Part shown: positions 1 through 13,900 of the stretch, piece by piece
How the letters are laid out: each line of letters begins with the position of its first letter
Numbering within the stretch: position 1 is the stretch's first letter
Assembly (NCBI GenBank): GCA_933228675.1
Contig: OW121740.1
Location: 162,450,806 to 162,514,805 of the forward strand
Direction: 5' to 3'
Length of the DNA: 64,000 nucleotides
From: Stomorhina lunata
Taxonomy: Eukaryota > Arthropoda > Insecta > Diptera > Rhiniidae
Translations under genes and position numbers: made by a program
The notes under the pieces: model-generated
The model's input: the letters and a program-made list of their open reading frames with translations, nothing else
Told to the model about the DNA's origin: nothing
The model's database searches: none

Positions 1-290
1 TTTTCGATTTTGATAAAAAAAATTCTTGCAAGAAAATTTTCTATAGAAACATTTTTGATAAAAACATATTCTATAGAAAAATTTTTGATAAAAAAAATTT
101 CGATAGAAAAATTTTTGATACAAAAATTTTCTATAGAGAAATTTTTGATAAAAAAATTTTCTATAGAAAAATTTTTGATAAAAAAATTTTCTATAGAAAA
201 ATTTTTGATAAAAAAAATTTTCTATAGAACAATTTTTGATAAAAAAATTTTCTATAGAAACATTTTTGATAAAAAAAAATCGGAACAGGG
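1..290 (-). repeat. CTATAG-core minisatellite, ~29-30 bp unit
   Basis: About ten copies of an AT-only unit containing TTTTCTATAGAAA followed by TTTTTGATAAAAA. Its reverse complement matches the unit in the arrays at 11.8 and 57.1 kb, so this array lies in the opposite orientation. It is cut by the window edge. The long frame through it is only the repeat read as codons. Confidence 0.9.
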
Positions 291-439
291 TCTTGGGCCT
301 TTTGTCACGAACTCTTGGTTTTCGTTTTAAGTTTATAGAAGATTTATATGTGCAGAGTTTTACCCAATTCTTTTCTTAAGTTTGGATTTATAAACTTTTT
401 TCTGATTCTCGGAGAATTAAAGTGACTTTTGGGCTTTTT

Positions 440-1160
440 CCTTGTATGAGAGGGAGGTCAAATATGGACCGATTTCAACAAAATATGTTAGACTGATTTC
501 GGCTTTAGCAATATTTTTATTGAACTTCATTCAAATACAAGTAAGTTTGTAAGGGCTAAAATATCTATCTATTCTAGGAAGGGGTATAAAAGCTAGTGAA
601 AAACTACAGGGGTCAAGTATAAAGATACCCAAGAAAATGTCTAAGTCAAATTTTTATTAAATTATCTTTAAAGTTGTGACCTGAACTTTGATAACAAGCC
701 GACATGAATAGCCAGCTATTCGGACGGTCGCAAAACGCTTAATCAACTCAAAAAGTGGTTCTAAATCGATCGGTATATATATTGGCCTTACTACGTCTGT
801 CAAAGTCGTACCATCTACTACTACAGTTTAGTACAAGATTAAAGAAAAGAGCAAAACAATTTCTTTAATCTAGTACGAAAGAATTAAAGTCGTAGATACG
901 ACTTCTACACTCGTAAAAAGGCTAAATTTTTTAATGCGTTACAAACATCAGCACATCGGTATACTTATTGGCCTTACTATGAATGTCAAAGTCGTATCTT
1001 TTACTACGTTAATTTAGTACAAGATTAAAGAAAACATGAAAACAATTTCTTTAATTTTCTACGAAACAATTAAAGTCGTAGATACGACTTTGACACTCGT
1101 AATCAGCACAAACCCAATATACCCTTTAAATCTACAATAAAGTGGTGAAGGTTATAATTA
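440..1160 (+). mobile_element. diverged Helentron/DINE-1-like element with internal tandem palindromes
   Basis: The left part (about 440-765) resembles the repeat family seen at 2.1, 15.7, 56.2 and 60.2 kb: a gagagg-gtcaaatatgg block, then a cggacgg block and 'tcaactcaaaaagtgg'. The right end (about 1093-1160) has the family tail 'cagcacaaaccc' followed by a weak hairpin and 'ggttata'. Between them lie two copies of a ~188-bp palindromic unit. Assignment to the Helentron group rests on the terminal hairpin type and is inference. Confidence 0.4.
765..1110. repeat. two tandem ~188-bp units, each a palindrome
   Basis: Both units start with 'cggtata..attggccttacta' and run through 'gtcgta', 'agtacaagattaaagaaaa', 'ctttaat' and 'gtcgtagatacgact'. 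The two halves of each unit are reverse complements around a short centre. The same palindrome type recurs at 5.8-7.0 kb and, decayed, at 7.6-7.9 kb. Confidence 0.75.
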
Positions 1161-1807
1161 TATAATATAGTAATAAGTAAGATAGAGATTGATTTTAAAA
1201 GAAAATGTGGGTGGTAGGTGGTAGTATTTAGGTTAATGATAAATTGTAGTAGAAAAGTATAACTTTTTTTCTTTGAATAAAATTTTTTTACAATATTTTT
1301 GTTTTTTTTTCGTTTTTTTTTACAATAATAAATAATCTATAAAAATATATGACGTTTTGGACAGGATGAACCAATGAAATTTAAGGATTTTTGTAAATGT
1401 TTTGTGTGTGTATTTTTTAAATAAATTTTACTCTTTTTCTTCTTATTTTGTCAATTATTTTTGATAATTACCATTAATTTAGAGCAAAAGAACTTAGAAA
1501 TTAAACAAAAAAATAATAATAAAATAAAAATTAATAATTAAACATAAAATTAAATTAAATTACAAGTTTAAATGATTGTTTTGATTGCTAGTTTTGCTTT
1601 TTTTGTTTTTCTTTTTGTTTGATTTCAGTTTGTTCTTTAATTACATTATTTTTTTTTAATTTATCAATAACTATTTTAGTTTTTTTTTAATATAAATTAT
1701 ATCTCCCTTTTTTTATGCATTTGTATATAATTTGTTGCTAAAAACTATATTTGTATATATAAAATTATTTTAATTCCTAGAAAAAAAAACAAAACACTTC
1801 ATTTAAA
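1161..1807 (-). other. 3' flank / probable 3' UTR of the elongase gene
   Basis: Very AT-rich, with long T and A runs and no coding potential. Some of it next to the stop codon is presumably 3' UTR. I could not place a convincing AATAAA on the minus strand close to the stop, so the polyadenylation site is unassigned. Confidence 0.4.
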
Positions 1808-1996
1808 TTATTTGACTTTTCTCTGGTGAAGACTAGAGCTACTGGTATCTGAATTTAGAATAGCTTCATTGGTTGAGATAACTCCCTCCTTGAGTATGTG
1901 ACCATTTGTGTAGCCGTTGTGACCGTAATGGCCATTGCCATTCGTTAAATGGCCATTGATTAGGGGTTTCACTTCGATTTCATCATCCAAAACGGG
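1808..1996 (-). CDS. elongase terminal coding exon 7
   Basis: Codes residues 314-375 and the TAA stop. The acceptor is ATTATAG before CCC GTT TTG. The tail is NG/HG-rich (for example NGHLTNGNGHYGHNG) and ends SLHQRKVK. A 5.95-kb repeat-filled intron separates it from exon 6. Confidence 0.9.
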   Translation of the reverse strand, partial: PVLDDEIEVKPLINGHLTNGNGHYGHNGYTNGHILKEGVISTNEAILNSDTSSSSLHQRKVK

Positions 1997-4900
1997 CTAT
2001 AATGAAGAAAAAAGTTTTTTTTAATAAATAATTGTTTGGGTAAAAATTTTACATTAATAAGTAAGAAAGAGCTATAGTCGGTCAAAAAGGTCAAAAGTGC
2101 TCTTTTTCCTGTATAAAGACAAGTATTTGCTAAATTTTGGCGTCATACAAACATTTTCTCAAAACTTATATATTTAAGCTGTTTCCGTCATTTGGACTTA
2201 TATGAGAGCTAGGGTCAAATGTGGACCTATTATCTCGAAATTTGGCAAATTGTTTACAGTTCTTAAAATTACATATGTATGCAAAAAATAAACTCAAAAT
2301 TCTCATTATCTTCAGATTTATGAGCGTTTCAGAGATTTTTGTCTCTTTAATGCGTTTTGACAGAAGAGTTTGACTGGGAGCTATCAAATGTGGACCGATT
2401 TCAAATTTGGTACAGTGATTGTCTTTAGAATTGCGACCTGTACTTTGATGACATGGTTTACATGGGGGTCCAGCCAGACGGACGGACGGATGGACGGATT
2501 AACATCGCTAAATCGACTCAGAAAGTGATTCTAAGCCTGTTGGTATACTAAAAGGTGGGTCTAAGACAAATATTTCTATGCGTTACATAAATCAGCACAA
2601 ACTTTCCACCTATGGTAGTAAAGGGTATAATTAACATCTGTAATCCGGACACGCCAGTAATACAGACATGCTCAGGATTTATGGTGTCCGGATTATTGGG
2701 ATGGTACTGTATGCTATAGTAAATATGCCAAAGTAGGTATTGCACAGTGGGCTCTACAGTAGGACAAAGTTTACCACATCGGATGTATAAAAAGCAACAT
2801 TATAATAATATATAAAAGTTGTGGGTGGATTTTTATCATTTTGTTTTGTTCTGCACTTCGATTCCTATAAGCGTATCTTATGTTATATCTTTAAACGAGC
2901 AATAATTGTATATATGACCTGGTCTAATTTTTCGAAATTTTGTTTTTGAGTCATAAGCAGCCACCTTTTGCCTTTTCATAGACCGGGTCACATATATAGA
3001 ATGGCTATCTCGAAAACTTTGGACGATGGGTACCTTTTTTGCCGTATAGATCCAGCAAGAAGGGACTTTTGGAAATTTTGCCGCTATATCTCCTAAAGTA
3101 TAGAAACAAAATTTTAGTATCGTTGTGAACAGCTATAAAAATAAGCGGACAGGTGTTTGGTACTTTTTTGAAACTAAGCCCAAAAGGGGGTAAAACGGGG
3201 GCGAAAATAGTTTTAATTTTTTAAACCACTTTCTTCTTTTGACCCAAAGAATATAGAAAGGAACTTTGTACTGCAATCAATAGATGTGAAAAAAATATTG
3301 AAAACATATTTGGTACTTTTTTTAATTCTGGAGCCAAAATTGGTAAAAAAAAAGGGATAAAATTACAACTTAACATCTCATAAAGTAATATGAATAAAAA
3401 GAAAATTTAACTGCGTTTTAGTAAAATGTACCGAATTCATAAGGAACTTTTTGAAATTAGGGGATAAAAAGGGAAAAATATTGGTAATGTTAGAACTTTT
3501 AAACAATTAAACTATGCACTTGATCATGTTGTGGTCTTTAGCAAAGTTATTGCGTATAAGCCGCGAAGGTTCCTTAGTTAATATGACCAAATTCCGACAG
3601 TTGGCGCCACTGAAAATTACTTAAAATTAATGAAATCATAAGCTGTGCATTTGATAATGATATGATCTTAAGCAAAGTTGTTGCGGGTGAGTCGACGAAG
3701 GTTTGTTAGATGGTATGAAAAATTTCCGACAGGTGGCGCCACTGAAAATTATTAAAAGTGAATTAAGTCGTAAACTGTGCATTTGAACATGCTACAATCT
3801 TAAGCAAAATTGTTGCGGATGAGCCGACGAAGGTTTCTTAGTTGGTATGATCAATTTCCGACTGGTGCCGCCACTGAAGATTACTTAAAGTGAATTAAGT
3901 CAGAAACTGTGCATTTGAACATGCTATGATCATTAGCAAAGTTGTTAGACATGAGGCGACGAAGCTTTCACAGTTGGAATGAAAAATTTCCGACAGGCAG
4001 CGCCACTAAAAATTACTCAAAGTAAATTAATTCGGAAACTGTGCATTTGAACATGCTATGATCATTAGCAAAGTTGTTAGACATGAGCCGACGAAGGTTT
4101 CATAGTTGGTATGACAAATTTACGACAGATGCGACTGAAAACTATTCAAAATGAATTAAGTCTTTAACTGTGTATTAAATCAAGCTATGATCGTTAGCAA
4201 AGTTGTTACGCATGAGCCGACGAAGGTTTCTTAGTTGGTATGACAAATTTTGGATAGGTGGCGTCATTGAAAATTACATAAAATGAATCTTATAGTAAAC
4301 TGTGCATTTGATCGTGCTATGATCTTTAGAAAAGTTGTTGCGCATCAGCTGACGAAGGTTTCTTAGTTGATACAAACAATATCCAACAGGTGGCGCCGCT
4401 GAAAATTACTCAAAATAAATTAAATCATAAACTTTGCATTTGATTATGATATGTTTAGCAAAGTTTTTGCTTATAAGTCGAAGAAGGTTTCTAAGTTGGT
4501 ATGACCAATTTCCAAAAATAATTCAAAATGAATTGAATTGTAAACTATGCATTTAATCATGTGTTGATTGAACAAAATGAATAAAATGATTCAAAATAAA
4601 TTAGATATGCCCCTAAATTTATGCATCAACTTTGTAAAATAAAATATATGAAAAGTTTAAAAATTGCATTGAAATGCTTATCATAAAGTTTTGAGCAAGG
4701 CTCGGTCAACCAGGTACTATTAATAATAACTGGATTATGGAATGGAAATTAAATGAACTACAATAGAGATTAAGTGAACTTTTGAAAATGAAAATTTTTG
4801 TGATTTTTCAAAAAAAGATTTTTTTTTTTTTTTTGCAAACAAAAAAATTTACTTCCAAAACGACTCGGATTAAAAAAATAATAAGTGTTTTTGAAAGATA

Positions 4901-7900
4901 ATTCTGTTGCCGAATTTCACTAGGCCTTCGGTCTTCCTTTTGTCGGTTTCTTCAACCAGTACAGTGTAATTACAAAAATATTTTTTTTTTGCACAAAATA
5001 TGAAATTTTGGTATTTTCAAACTAAGTTTACTACACTTTCAATACTTAACAAAAGTCTACAAGGCTAATAGACAAATTCTAAATAGTTCTGGTCATTGAC
5101 ACTTCATCGTCAAAGCCTTTTAGAGCCCCCTAGCAAATGAATTATAAAATATCAGCAAAGGAAAGGGACAAAAAACTGAAAGTTTAAAAATGGCTTAAGT
5201 GAATACAAAAAAAAAACTCTATTACCTAAACTTTCAGGTCCGGTTTAACACTAAAGTGTTAATTAAATATAATTAAAGAGCAAACAAAGTAATTTAACTA
5301 TTTAAGTAAATAATTCTAGGGAATTTTCAATAACAAAAAATTTCAAGTTAAGAATATTGCAAATTTGTATAATGGAATGGAAACACAAAAAGTGACTAAA
5401 GTCCGAAAAGGTGATAGAAAAATATTTAATTTAACAATATAATAAGTTTTTTATAATATTAAATAATTTAATTAAATGGTTAGAGATGTTTAATTATTCA
5501 ATTAGTCAAGTATTTTTCCTAGCTTTGAAATTGACTTAAACTTTATGGGTAATTTGGTAAAGCTGTCTGTTCTCAAGCGAAAACAAAAGTAAATGGAATA
5601 TTTTAGTTTTCAATGCCAAAATGTCAACAAATTGTGGGGCTGGGCTTATGAAAAAAAATAAGTAATTCTTTGGAAGTTTTAGAGTAAGAATTATATTTTC
5701 TATAAACTAAACATTTCCTTTAATTCACTTTCAATTTAATTGGAAATGAATGGAAATTGTTTTAAATTGCGTCAGTATTCAAAAAGTGTTTTATTTAGTT
5801 GTAGCTCTATATTGAGATATTTTTTCTTATTACGAGAGTCAAAGATACAAATTTCTTTAATCTATTACGAAACTGTCGTAGATACGAGTTCGACTCTCGT
5901 AAAGGTTGATTTAATATTGTTATTAGAACTTATACATTTCGAATTCTTAACTGAGACAATTTTGATCTGGATTTAGTTTTTGTTTGTAAGCTCGATTTAG
6001 TTTGAAATATTTTATATTAGTCTTATAATGACTGTCGAAGTCTAAGATTCAAGAAAAATGAATCAGTTTACGATTTAAGTCGAAATATATAAATTTAGCC
6101 ACCCTAATTATGAAAATCGAAGTCGTACCTTCGGCTACGGCAGTTTCGCAATAGATACAAGAAATTGTGTTGATGTTTCCTTTAATCTATTACAAAACTT
6201 TCGTAGTCGAAGGTAGAACTTCGACACTTACAATTTCGAATTCTGAATTAGGACAATTTTGTTCGACTTTAATCGTTAACTGATACTTCTTTAATATACC
6301 ACTTCGACTGTCATTGTAAGACAAATATAAAATATTTCTTTAATCTAGGATGTATTAACTTTTATGTATAAAACATGTTTATGACACTTGTATAAGCCAG
6401 TTATAGGCAGAAGAACGACCTGACAATCGTATATGTTTATTTCAGCCTTGTTATAAGAGTCGATGTCGTACCTTCGATTACGACAGCTTCGCAATAGTTT
6501 AAAGAAATTGCGTTATTTTCTTTAATCTAGTACAAAACTTTTGTAGTCTAAGGTACGACTTCGACACTCATAATTATTGTAATTATCATTAGAAATTATA
6601 CAATTCGAATTCTCAACTGAGACAATTTTGTTCTAGATTTTGTCTTTTATCGTAAACTTATTTTTCTTTAATCTAGGATGTATTTACTTTTATGTACAAA
6701 ACATTTTTATGACACTTGTATAAGCCAGTTATAGGCAAAAGAGCATAAGAAAAAACTATTTTGAAATGTCTAATTTTCAGCCTTATAATGAGAGTCGAAG
6801 TTGTAACTTCGATTACGACAGTTTACATATACATATTAAAGAAATTGTGTTGATGTTTTCTTTAATCTAGTACGAAACTACAACATTCTATGAAACGAAG
6901 ATACGACTTTGACGTTCATTATAAGATTATCATTAGAAATTATACATTTCGAATTCTCAACTGATGCAATTTTGTACTAGATTTCGTCTTTAATCGAAAA
7001 CTGATTTGATCTAGGACGAAATTGTAATAGTCGTAATTTCAACGCTACATACACTGCACAACAATGAAAAAAGTGCAAGGTGGTGCTTATATGGCCTATT
7101 CTACTATTAAATTAAACTAAAACCCCATACTCAGCTTGGCCAACATAGTGACCGTTTTATTTTTATGGGCCTCCAAAATTTCCCAATATTAGTATGATGA
7201 CTCAAAAAGGTGTCATCAGCTTTTACCAAATAGTCAATCGGCACTTAAAAATATCGCTTAACTATGTTCGGCAAAAATGTAGCCAAGAGAATGGCCAATA
7301 TTTCTCGCTAAGATCTTATGATATAAATATATTTTATCGTAGCCTTTTTTTAAGTTAAAGAAACTTTTTTTTAATTTTTTGATCATAACTTTTTGGAAAC
7401 CCTGATTTTTCCTACACTATATTTGGGAAAATTGTAGCCACGGTAAAGCTTAACAACTTTTGTGAACACACCAATATAATCTGAACGTGTCTAGATACCA
7501 AAAATAGGTCAGAAAGACTCCCTTGTGCCAACAAATTTAAATTTTGAACTCAAATTTAAGCATAAAAAAATTTTAAAATTGCTGACGTAGGTTAAAATCT
7601 TTTAAAATGTTTAAAGTCGTTAAAAAATGTTTAAAGTCGTTAAAACTAAAAATTTTACTATACATTTAGGCTTAATACGACTAACAAGAGTTTTGTAAGA
7701 GAATAAAGAAAACATGTTTTTGATACCTTTAATCTTGTACGAAAGTCTTAGTCAGGCAAACTACCGCGCCCTGTTTACGACTAAGATAATTAAGTAGAAG
7801 ATTAAAGAAAACATATAAACGTCTAGTACAAAATAGTTAATGTCATTAAAATGACACGATACCCGATTTAGTAATAGCTGAAGTTGAAGTCGTTAAAATG

Positions 7901-10900
7901 ACAATATTTAGTAATAGATTTTTAAGAAACCCCTCCCTTTACTCACCATACAGGCACCCTTATTACTGCTACTATTGCCATTGGCATAGATGGCATCACC
8001 ATTTGATGTGATGAATTTACCATTGCCATTCGCCAGCAAATGTTCCTTTTCCGCCGTCTTGCAATGACCATTAGCGGTGGCGGCCTTAACCTTTTGGGCG
8101 CCCCTTGTGTATTTGGCTTTGTAAAAGTCTGAGAACAGGAATAGGAACATAACGCCATGTAAACCGATCCAAACCATAAAACCTTTAGGATAATCACATT
8201 CGCGGAACAACAGCTGGAATTGATGGGTGAAGATGGCAACAAATTGGACCTGGTTAAAGAGGAAATACAAATTATTGTATTATAAAAATGATCAATAAAA
8301 AAAATGATTTGGGTTTACCATTTGGAATGAAGTTAGATACTTCTTCCACCAGATGTATTTTTGATATTGTGGTCCCATAGCGGCAATCATATAGTAGAAA
8401 TACATTACAATATGTACAAAGGAGTTCAATAAGGCAAAGAAGGTACTGTGGCCACCTGTAATTGGAATAGAAGAAAACGTTAAGACAATTTTAATCAGAT
8501 AATTGAATATTTGAGGCTCTATTCTCCACTGGGAGTCAAGGATAACAGAAGAATTAAATATTTAGTCGAGGCAGCTAAAAACTTAGTTGAGGTTATCAAA
8601 CATATTTTTAGGGGAAACTAAGTATTTGTTAACGTAACTAAATATTTAATTGGCATTAATAAATGTTTAGTTGGGATAACTAAAAAAATAGTTCATATAA
8701 TCAAAAGTTTAGATAAATCTTTAGTTGAGGTAAACAATTATTTAATTGAGATAACCAATTATTTAATTGAGATAACTAAATATTTATTTGAGTTGAAATT
8801 CTTGTAAAAAGGTTTAATTTCTCATCGGGGATTAACTCATTTAAAAAATAATATATTTTTGGATATTTCGAAAATTCGAAGTTATTTTTATCTTAATTAC
8901 CTGGTGCAAATTTCATGCCCAACCACACCGAGAAGGGCATGCAACCGTGATGAATAACATGTAAAGTGGAGACATGTTGGTTTTTCTTACGCAGGATGAA
9001 AAAGAGGGTATCGAAAAATTCTGTGAATTTCGAAATGTAATACCACCAGCAAACTCGGGCCATCTAAAATAAATTCAAGAAATTGTAAAATTGATTAGTT
9101 TTTTAAAGGTAAAAAATTTTAGTCGCATTTTTTTATATAGAAGATTTTAATGAAATTTTTCATAAAGAAACATTTTAATGATGAAATTTTTTAAATAAAA
9201 AAATTTAATGAAATTTTTTATTTAGAAAAATTTTAATAAAATTTTTGCTATAGAAAAATTTTGATGAAATTTTTTATATAGAAAAATTGTAAAGAAATTT
9301 TTTATATAGAAAAATTGTAAAAAAAATTTTATATAGAATTATTGTAATGAAATTTTTGATGACATTTTTTATATAGAAAAATCTAAATGAAATTTTTTTT
9401 GTTTGAAAAATGTTAATGAAATTTTTTCTATAGAAAATTTTAACGAAATTTTTTTATATAGAAAAATTGTAATGAAATTTTTTATATAGAAAAATTTTGA
9501 AGACATTTTTTATATAGAAAAATTTTGAAGACATTTTTTATATAGGAAAATTTTGAAGACATTTTTTATATAGAAAAATTTTGAAGACATTTTTTATATA
9601 GAAATATCTAAATGAAATTTTTTTTGTTTGAAAAATTTTAATGAAATTTTTTCTATAGAAAATTTTAACGAAATTTGTTATACATATAGTAAAATTTTAA
9701 TGAAATTTTTTCTATAGCAAAATTTTAAGGAAATTTTTTTTATTGAAAAATTTTGATGAAATTTTTTCTGTAGAAAAATATTATGGAAAGTTTTTCTTTA
9801 GACAAATTTTGATGAAATTTTTTCTATAGAAAAATTTTTTCTATAGAAAAATTTTAATAAAATTTTTTATATATAAAAATTTTAATGAAATTTTTTCTAA
9901 AGAAAAAATTTAATAGAATTGTTTCTATAGAAAAGTTTTAATAAAATTTTTTCTATAAAAAAATTTTAATAAAATTCTTTCTATAGAAAAGAAATTTTCT
10001 CTATAGCAACATTTTTATGAAATTTTTTCTGTAGAAAAATTTTAATGAATTTTTTTCTATATAAAAATGATAATGGAATTTTTTCTATAGAAAAATTTTA
10101 ATAAAATTTTTTCTATACAAAAATTTTAATAAAATTTTTCTATACAAAAATTTTAATTAAATTTTTTCCATACAAAAATTTTAATTAATTTTTTTTTATA
10201 GAAAAATTTTAATGAAATTTTTCTAATAGAAAAATTTTATTGAAATTTTTCTATAGAAAAATTTTGATGAAATTTTTTCTATAGAAAAATTTTAATGAAA
10301 TTTTTTCAATAGAAAAATTTTAATGAAATTTTTCTAAAGGAAAATTTTAATGAAATTTTTTCTATAGAAAGAATTTTAATAAAGTTTATATTACATTTTC
10401 AATTTTGGAAATTTAAATTTTTATTCAGTGATTTGAACTAATTGCAAATTAATTTTAATTAATACTTCACAGTTCATTGTCTCATTTTAAAAGTAAACAA
10501 AAAAAATTCCACAAATTCAAAAAAGTTCCCACTATTAAAAAAATCGGAATTCTAGAGCATTTTTCCCGAATGAGTAATTTGAAAATAATAACAATTAATC
10601 TGACTTTAAATGCGTTTTAGAAGAGACAGAACAAATTCTTAAAGATTTATTATCAACAAAACAATTTGAAGATGAACCGAAAATACTTAAAAATTATTAC
10701 ATTCAAATTAAATTCAAACAAAAAACGTGAGTTGAAGTAAATAATTTAAAAAAGTGGTGTTAAATGCAAAATAAGGTAATTACTTAAATAATTTGAACAT
10801 TAAATGACTTGAACATGATTGAAACATTAAATGGATCTTATCATCTAATTTATATTCAAAAACTTACTCTTAACGCCAAAGGATTATTACTGTAATCAAC

Positions 10901-13900
10901 CGGTTGACATGTGAAGTTATAATGACCCCACCAGCCACTCATTAAATACTAAAAAAATAAAAAAAAAATCAAGATTAGTTCAAATATTTATTTTGAAATT
11001 ATAAGGATTTTTCAAAATGATAAAAACAATTTTGGACTATTAGAAATCTAATTGAGGCAATTAGGTATTTTCTCTACTACTTCCTTTTAGAACTCCTATA
11101 GCCCAAAATTTCAATTTTAATACAATATTTACCTCATAAAATATCCACGCACTGAATATGGTTTGAAAGAGATTGTACCAGACTAATATTTGTCTTAAAT
11201 CCAAGGCCTTACGTTTGGCCATTAACTTTGGTCCTAGAGATTTACTAAAATAAGCGTAAAATACACATAAAAGAAATGTGGGTACAGGTGAGGCCATCAT
11301 GAACCAATCTTTCACGCGGGGATCTGAAATTGGTTATTAAAATAAATAAAACAAATTAATATATTTTCAAAAGAAATATTAGAAATTTAATATTTTAGAT
11401 AATTTAAAATATAAATTATATCAGATAAAAAAATTGTAGCAAAATTCAAAGGAAAACAAATGTAGTTCTAGTCAGTTCCTGATAATCCAAAAAAAAAAAA
11501 AAAACATTATAAATTTAAAAACTTTAACACTGAAATTGCAGGTTATGCCTATTTTTAGAATAATGAAGTAAAGCCATTTGTTGTTATTTAGAAGCATTAG
11601 TTGAGATTTTTGTTCAATAGTCAACTTTATTACTTTTACATCGATGGCGTGTTAATGCTGTAAGACTTACTACCGATGAAAGATGCTATGGTAATAAAGA
11701 ATTTGAAGAGAACGGAACAAGAAAATAGTCGTCAGAGTTGCCGTTTTTTATACTTGTAATTAAAATAGGTACTTTTTCAATGTTCTATTCAATTTTTTTC
11801 AATATTTTTATCAAATATTTTTATAGAAACTTCTTTGTTATCAAAAATTGCTTCTATAGAAAATTTTTTTATCAAAAATTTTTCTATAGAAAATTTTTTT
11901 ATCAAACATTTTTCTATAGAAAATGTTTTTATCAAAAAATTTTCTACAGAAAATTTATTTCATTAAAAATTTTTGTATAGAAATTTTTTTTTATCAAAAA
12001 TTTTTGTATAAAAAATTTTTCTATAGAAAAATTTTTTATCAAAAATTTTTCTGTAGAAAATTTTTTTATCAAAAATTTTTCTATAGAAAATGTTTTTATC
12101 AAAAATTTTTCTATAGAAAATGTTTTTATCAAAAATTTTTCTATAGAAAATGTTTTTATCAAAAATTTTTCTATAGAAAATGTTTTTATCCAAAATTTTT
12201 CTATAGAAAATTTTTTTATCAAAAATTTTTCTATAGAAATTTTTTTTTTATTAAAAATTTTTGTATAGAAAATTTTTTTTATCAAAAATTTTTGTATAGA
12301 AAATTTTTTGTCAAAAATTTTTCTATAGAAAATCTTTTTATCAACATTTTTTTTATCAAAAATTTTTCTATAGAAAATTTTTTTTATTAAAAATTTTTCT
12401 ATAGAAAACTTTTTCAACAAAAATGTTTCTACACATAACCTTTTTATCAAAAAATTTTCTATAGAAAATTTTTTTATCAAAAATTTTTCCATAGCAGATT
12501 TGAAAATTTTTGAATATAAAAATATTTTTATAGAAAATTTGTACAGAAAAATATTTTCATCGAACAATTTTTCTATAAAAAAAAATTGTTTAATATTTAA
12601 ATTTATTTCTGTTTTGAAAAATATTCCCAAAAATTTAGAAAAATATTCCCAATGTTTACAAAAATAATTGTGGCGTGGCATCAATATTCGAGATTATATT
12701 TCTATGTTCTCTCGAACCATGTATTTTGTTGCTATAAATTGGATTTTGATTTGTTTCTTGCCTATTTTGTTTTTGTCTTTTCTTTAGCAAAGCGGCACCA
12801 ACCAACTTTGCTAACATCCAAATTCCAACTGAATGATTTTAATACTCATTTTCACGAGTTCTATTAATGATCGTGGTATTTACGAAAATTAGAAAATTTC
12901 TTCGGCTACTGGTGGTATGGGCTGCCTACTCCTGTTTATAATAGAGGAATTGTTTTACAGTGGAAAATAAATTTACGGGGAATCATATTCATCGGGAATG
13001 TTTATAATTGGATTGATTAAAAATTCTTTTATAATATTATCGCACTATTTTGATAGGAATTTAATCTAATGCAAAAAAACAACTTAAGTTTGAAAATAAA
13101 AACATGTTTAAGTAAATTTGCATAAATTAGTGAAAACTTGGCTAAAATGCATTAGCTCAATTAATGCATTTGCCCCTGGTTTCAATAAAATTCAAAATAT
13201 TTTGCTTTTTCTCTTATTAGCATTAGAAATCATAAATTATTTGAAAAATTAGAATCTTTCTCAAGTTCAAATTGGGAATAAATTTTTCAAAATTTCAGTA
13301 TTAGTTTTTGTTTTAGTAAATCAGGAAATTAAATTGGATGAAATAAATAATTAACTTTTATTGTACAATATCAAGTTGACAAATGCCAATATGGAAGTAA
13401 TAAATTTAAATGTTAATCTAAAACTGTCGCAATAGTTTCGTAAATATTTAAAAATCGAAAGCAACTTTTTTTATAAATTATTAGAATGTAAAACACAATT
13501 TTATTAATTTCCACTTTGTTTAAAACGAGTTGTTCTTCTAAAATAAGATTAAGGGGTAAGTTCGGACAATTTGAGAGTAATTTCGGAGTTATTCTTTCAA
13601 ACAACAAAACTTACCCAAAAGTACGGGAAGAAAAACAACAAAATTTTAGTCTACAGTTGAGGGCAAATAAAACTATTCTCACAATTTAGTAGAGACTCAA
13701 ACCAAAACAGTGTGTGGGAGTACAAGTAAGTTTTAACCAAACTTAACCAAAAGTACAGGAACACAAAACACCAAAATTTGAGTCCATAAGAGATAAAAAT
13801 AAAATTACTCTTACAATTTAGTAAAGACTCAAATAGAAACAGAGTGAGGGAACACAAATGGGTAAGTTTTGGGTAACTTCGGCCTGATTCGGGTAGTTTT

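Noticed and set aside
10..330. 106-codon open frame with repeated KFSIEKFLI
   Set aside because: It is the AT-only minisatellite read as codons; equivalent frames exist on both strands of every such array.
11923..12684. Overlapping frames of 76-246 codons on both strands
   Set aside because: Repeat artefacts of the CTATAG array, with opposite strands equally open.
12652..12867. 71-codon frame conserved in the copy at 57.9-58.2 kb
   Set aside because: The conservation follows DNA similarity of the repeat flanks, and the frames diverge after an indel; no recognised domain.
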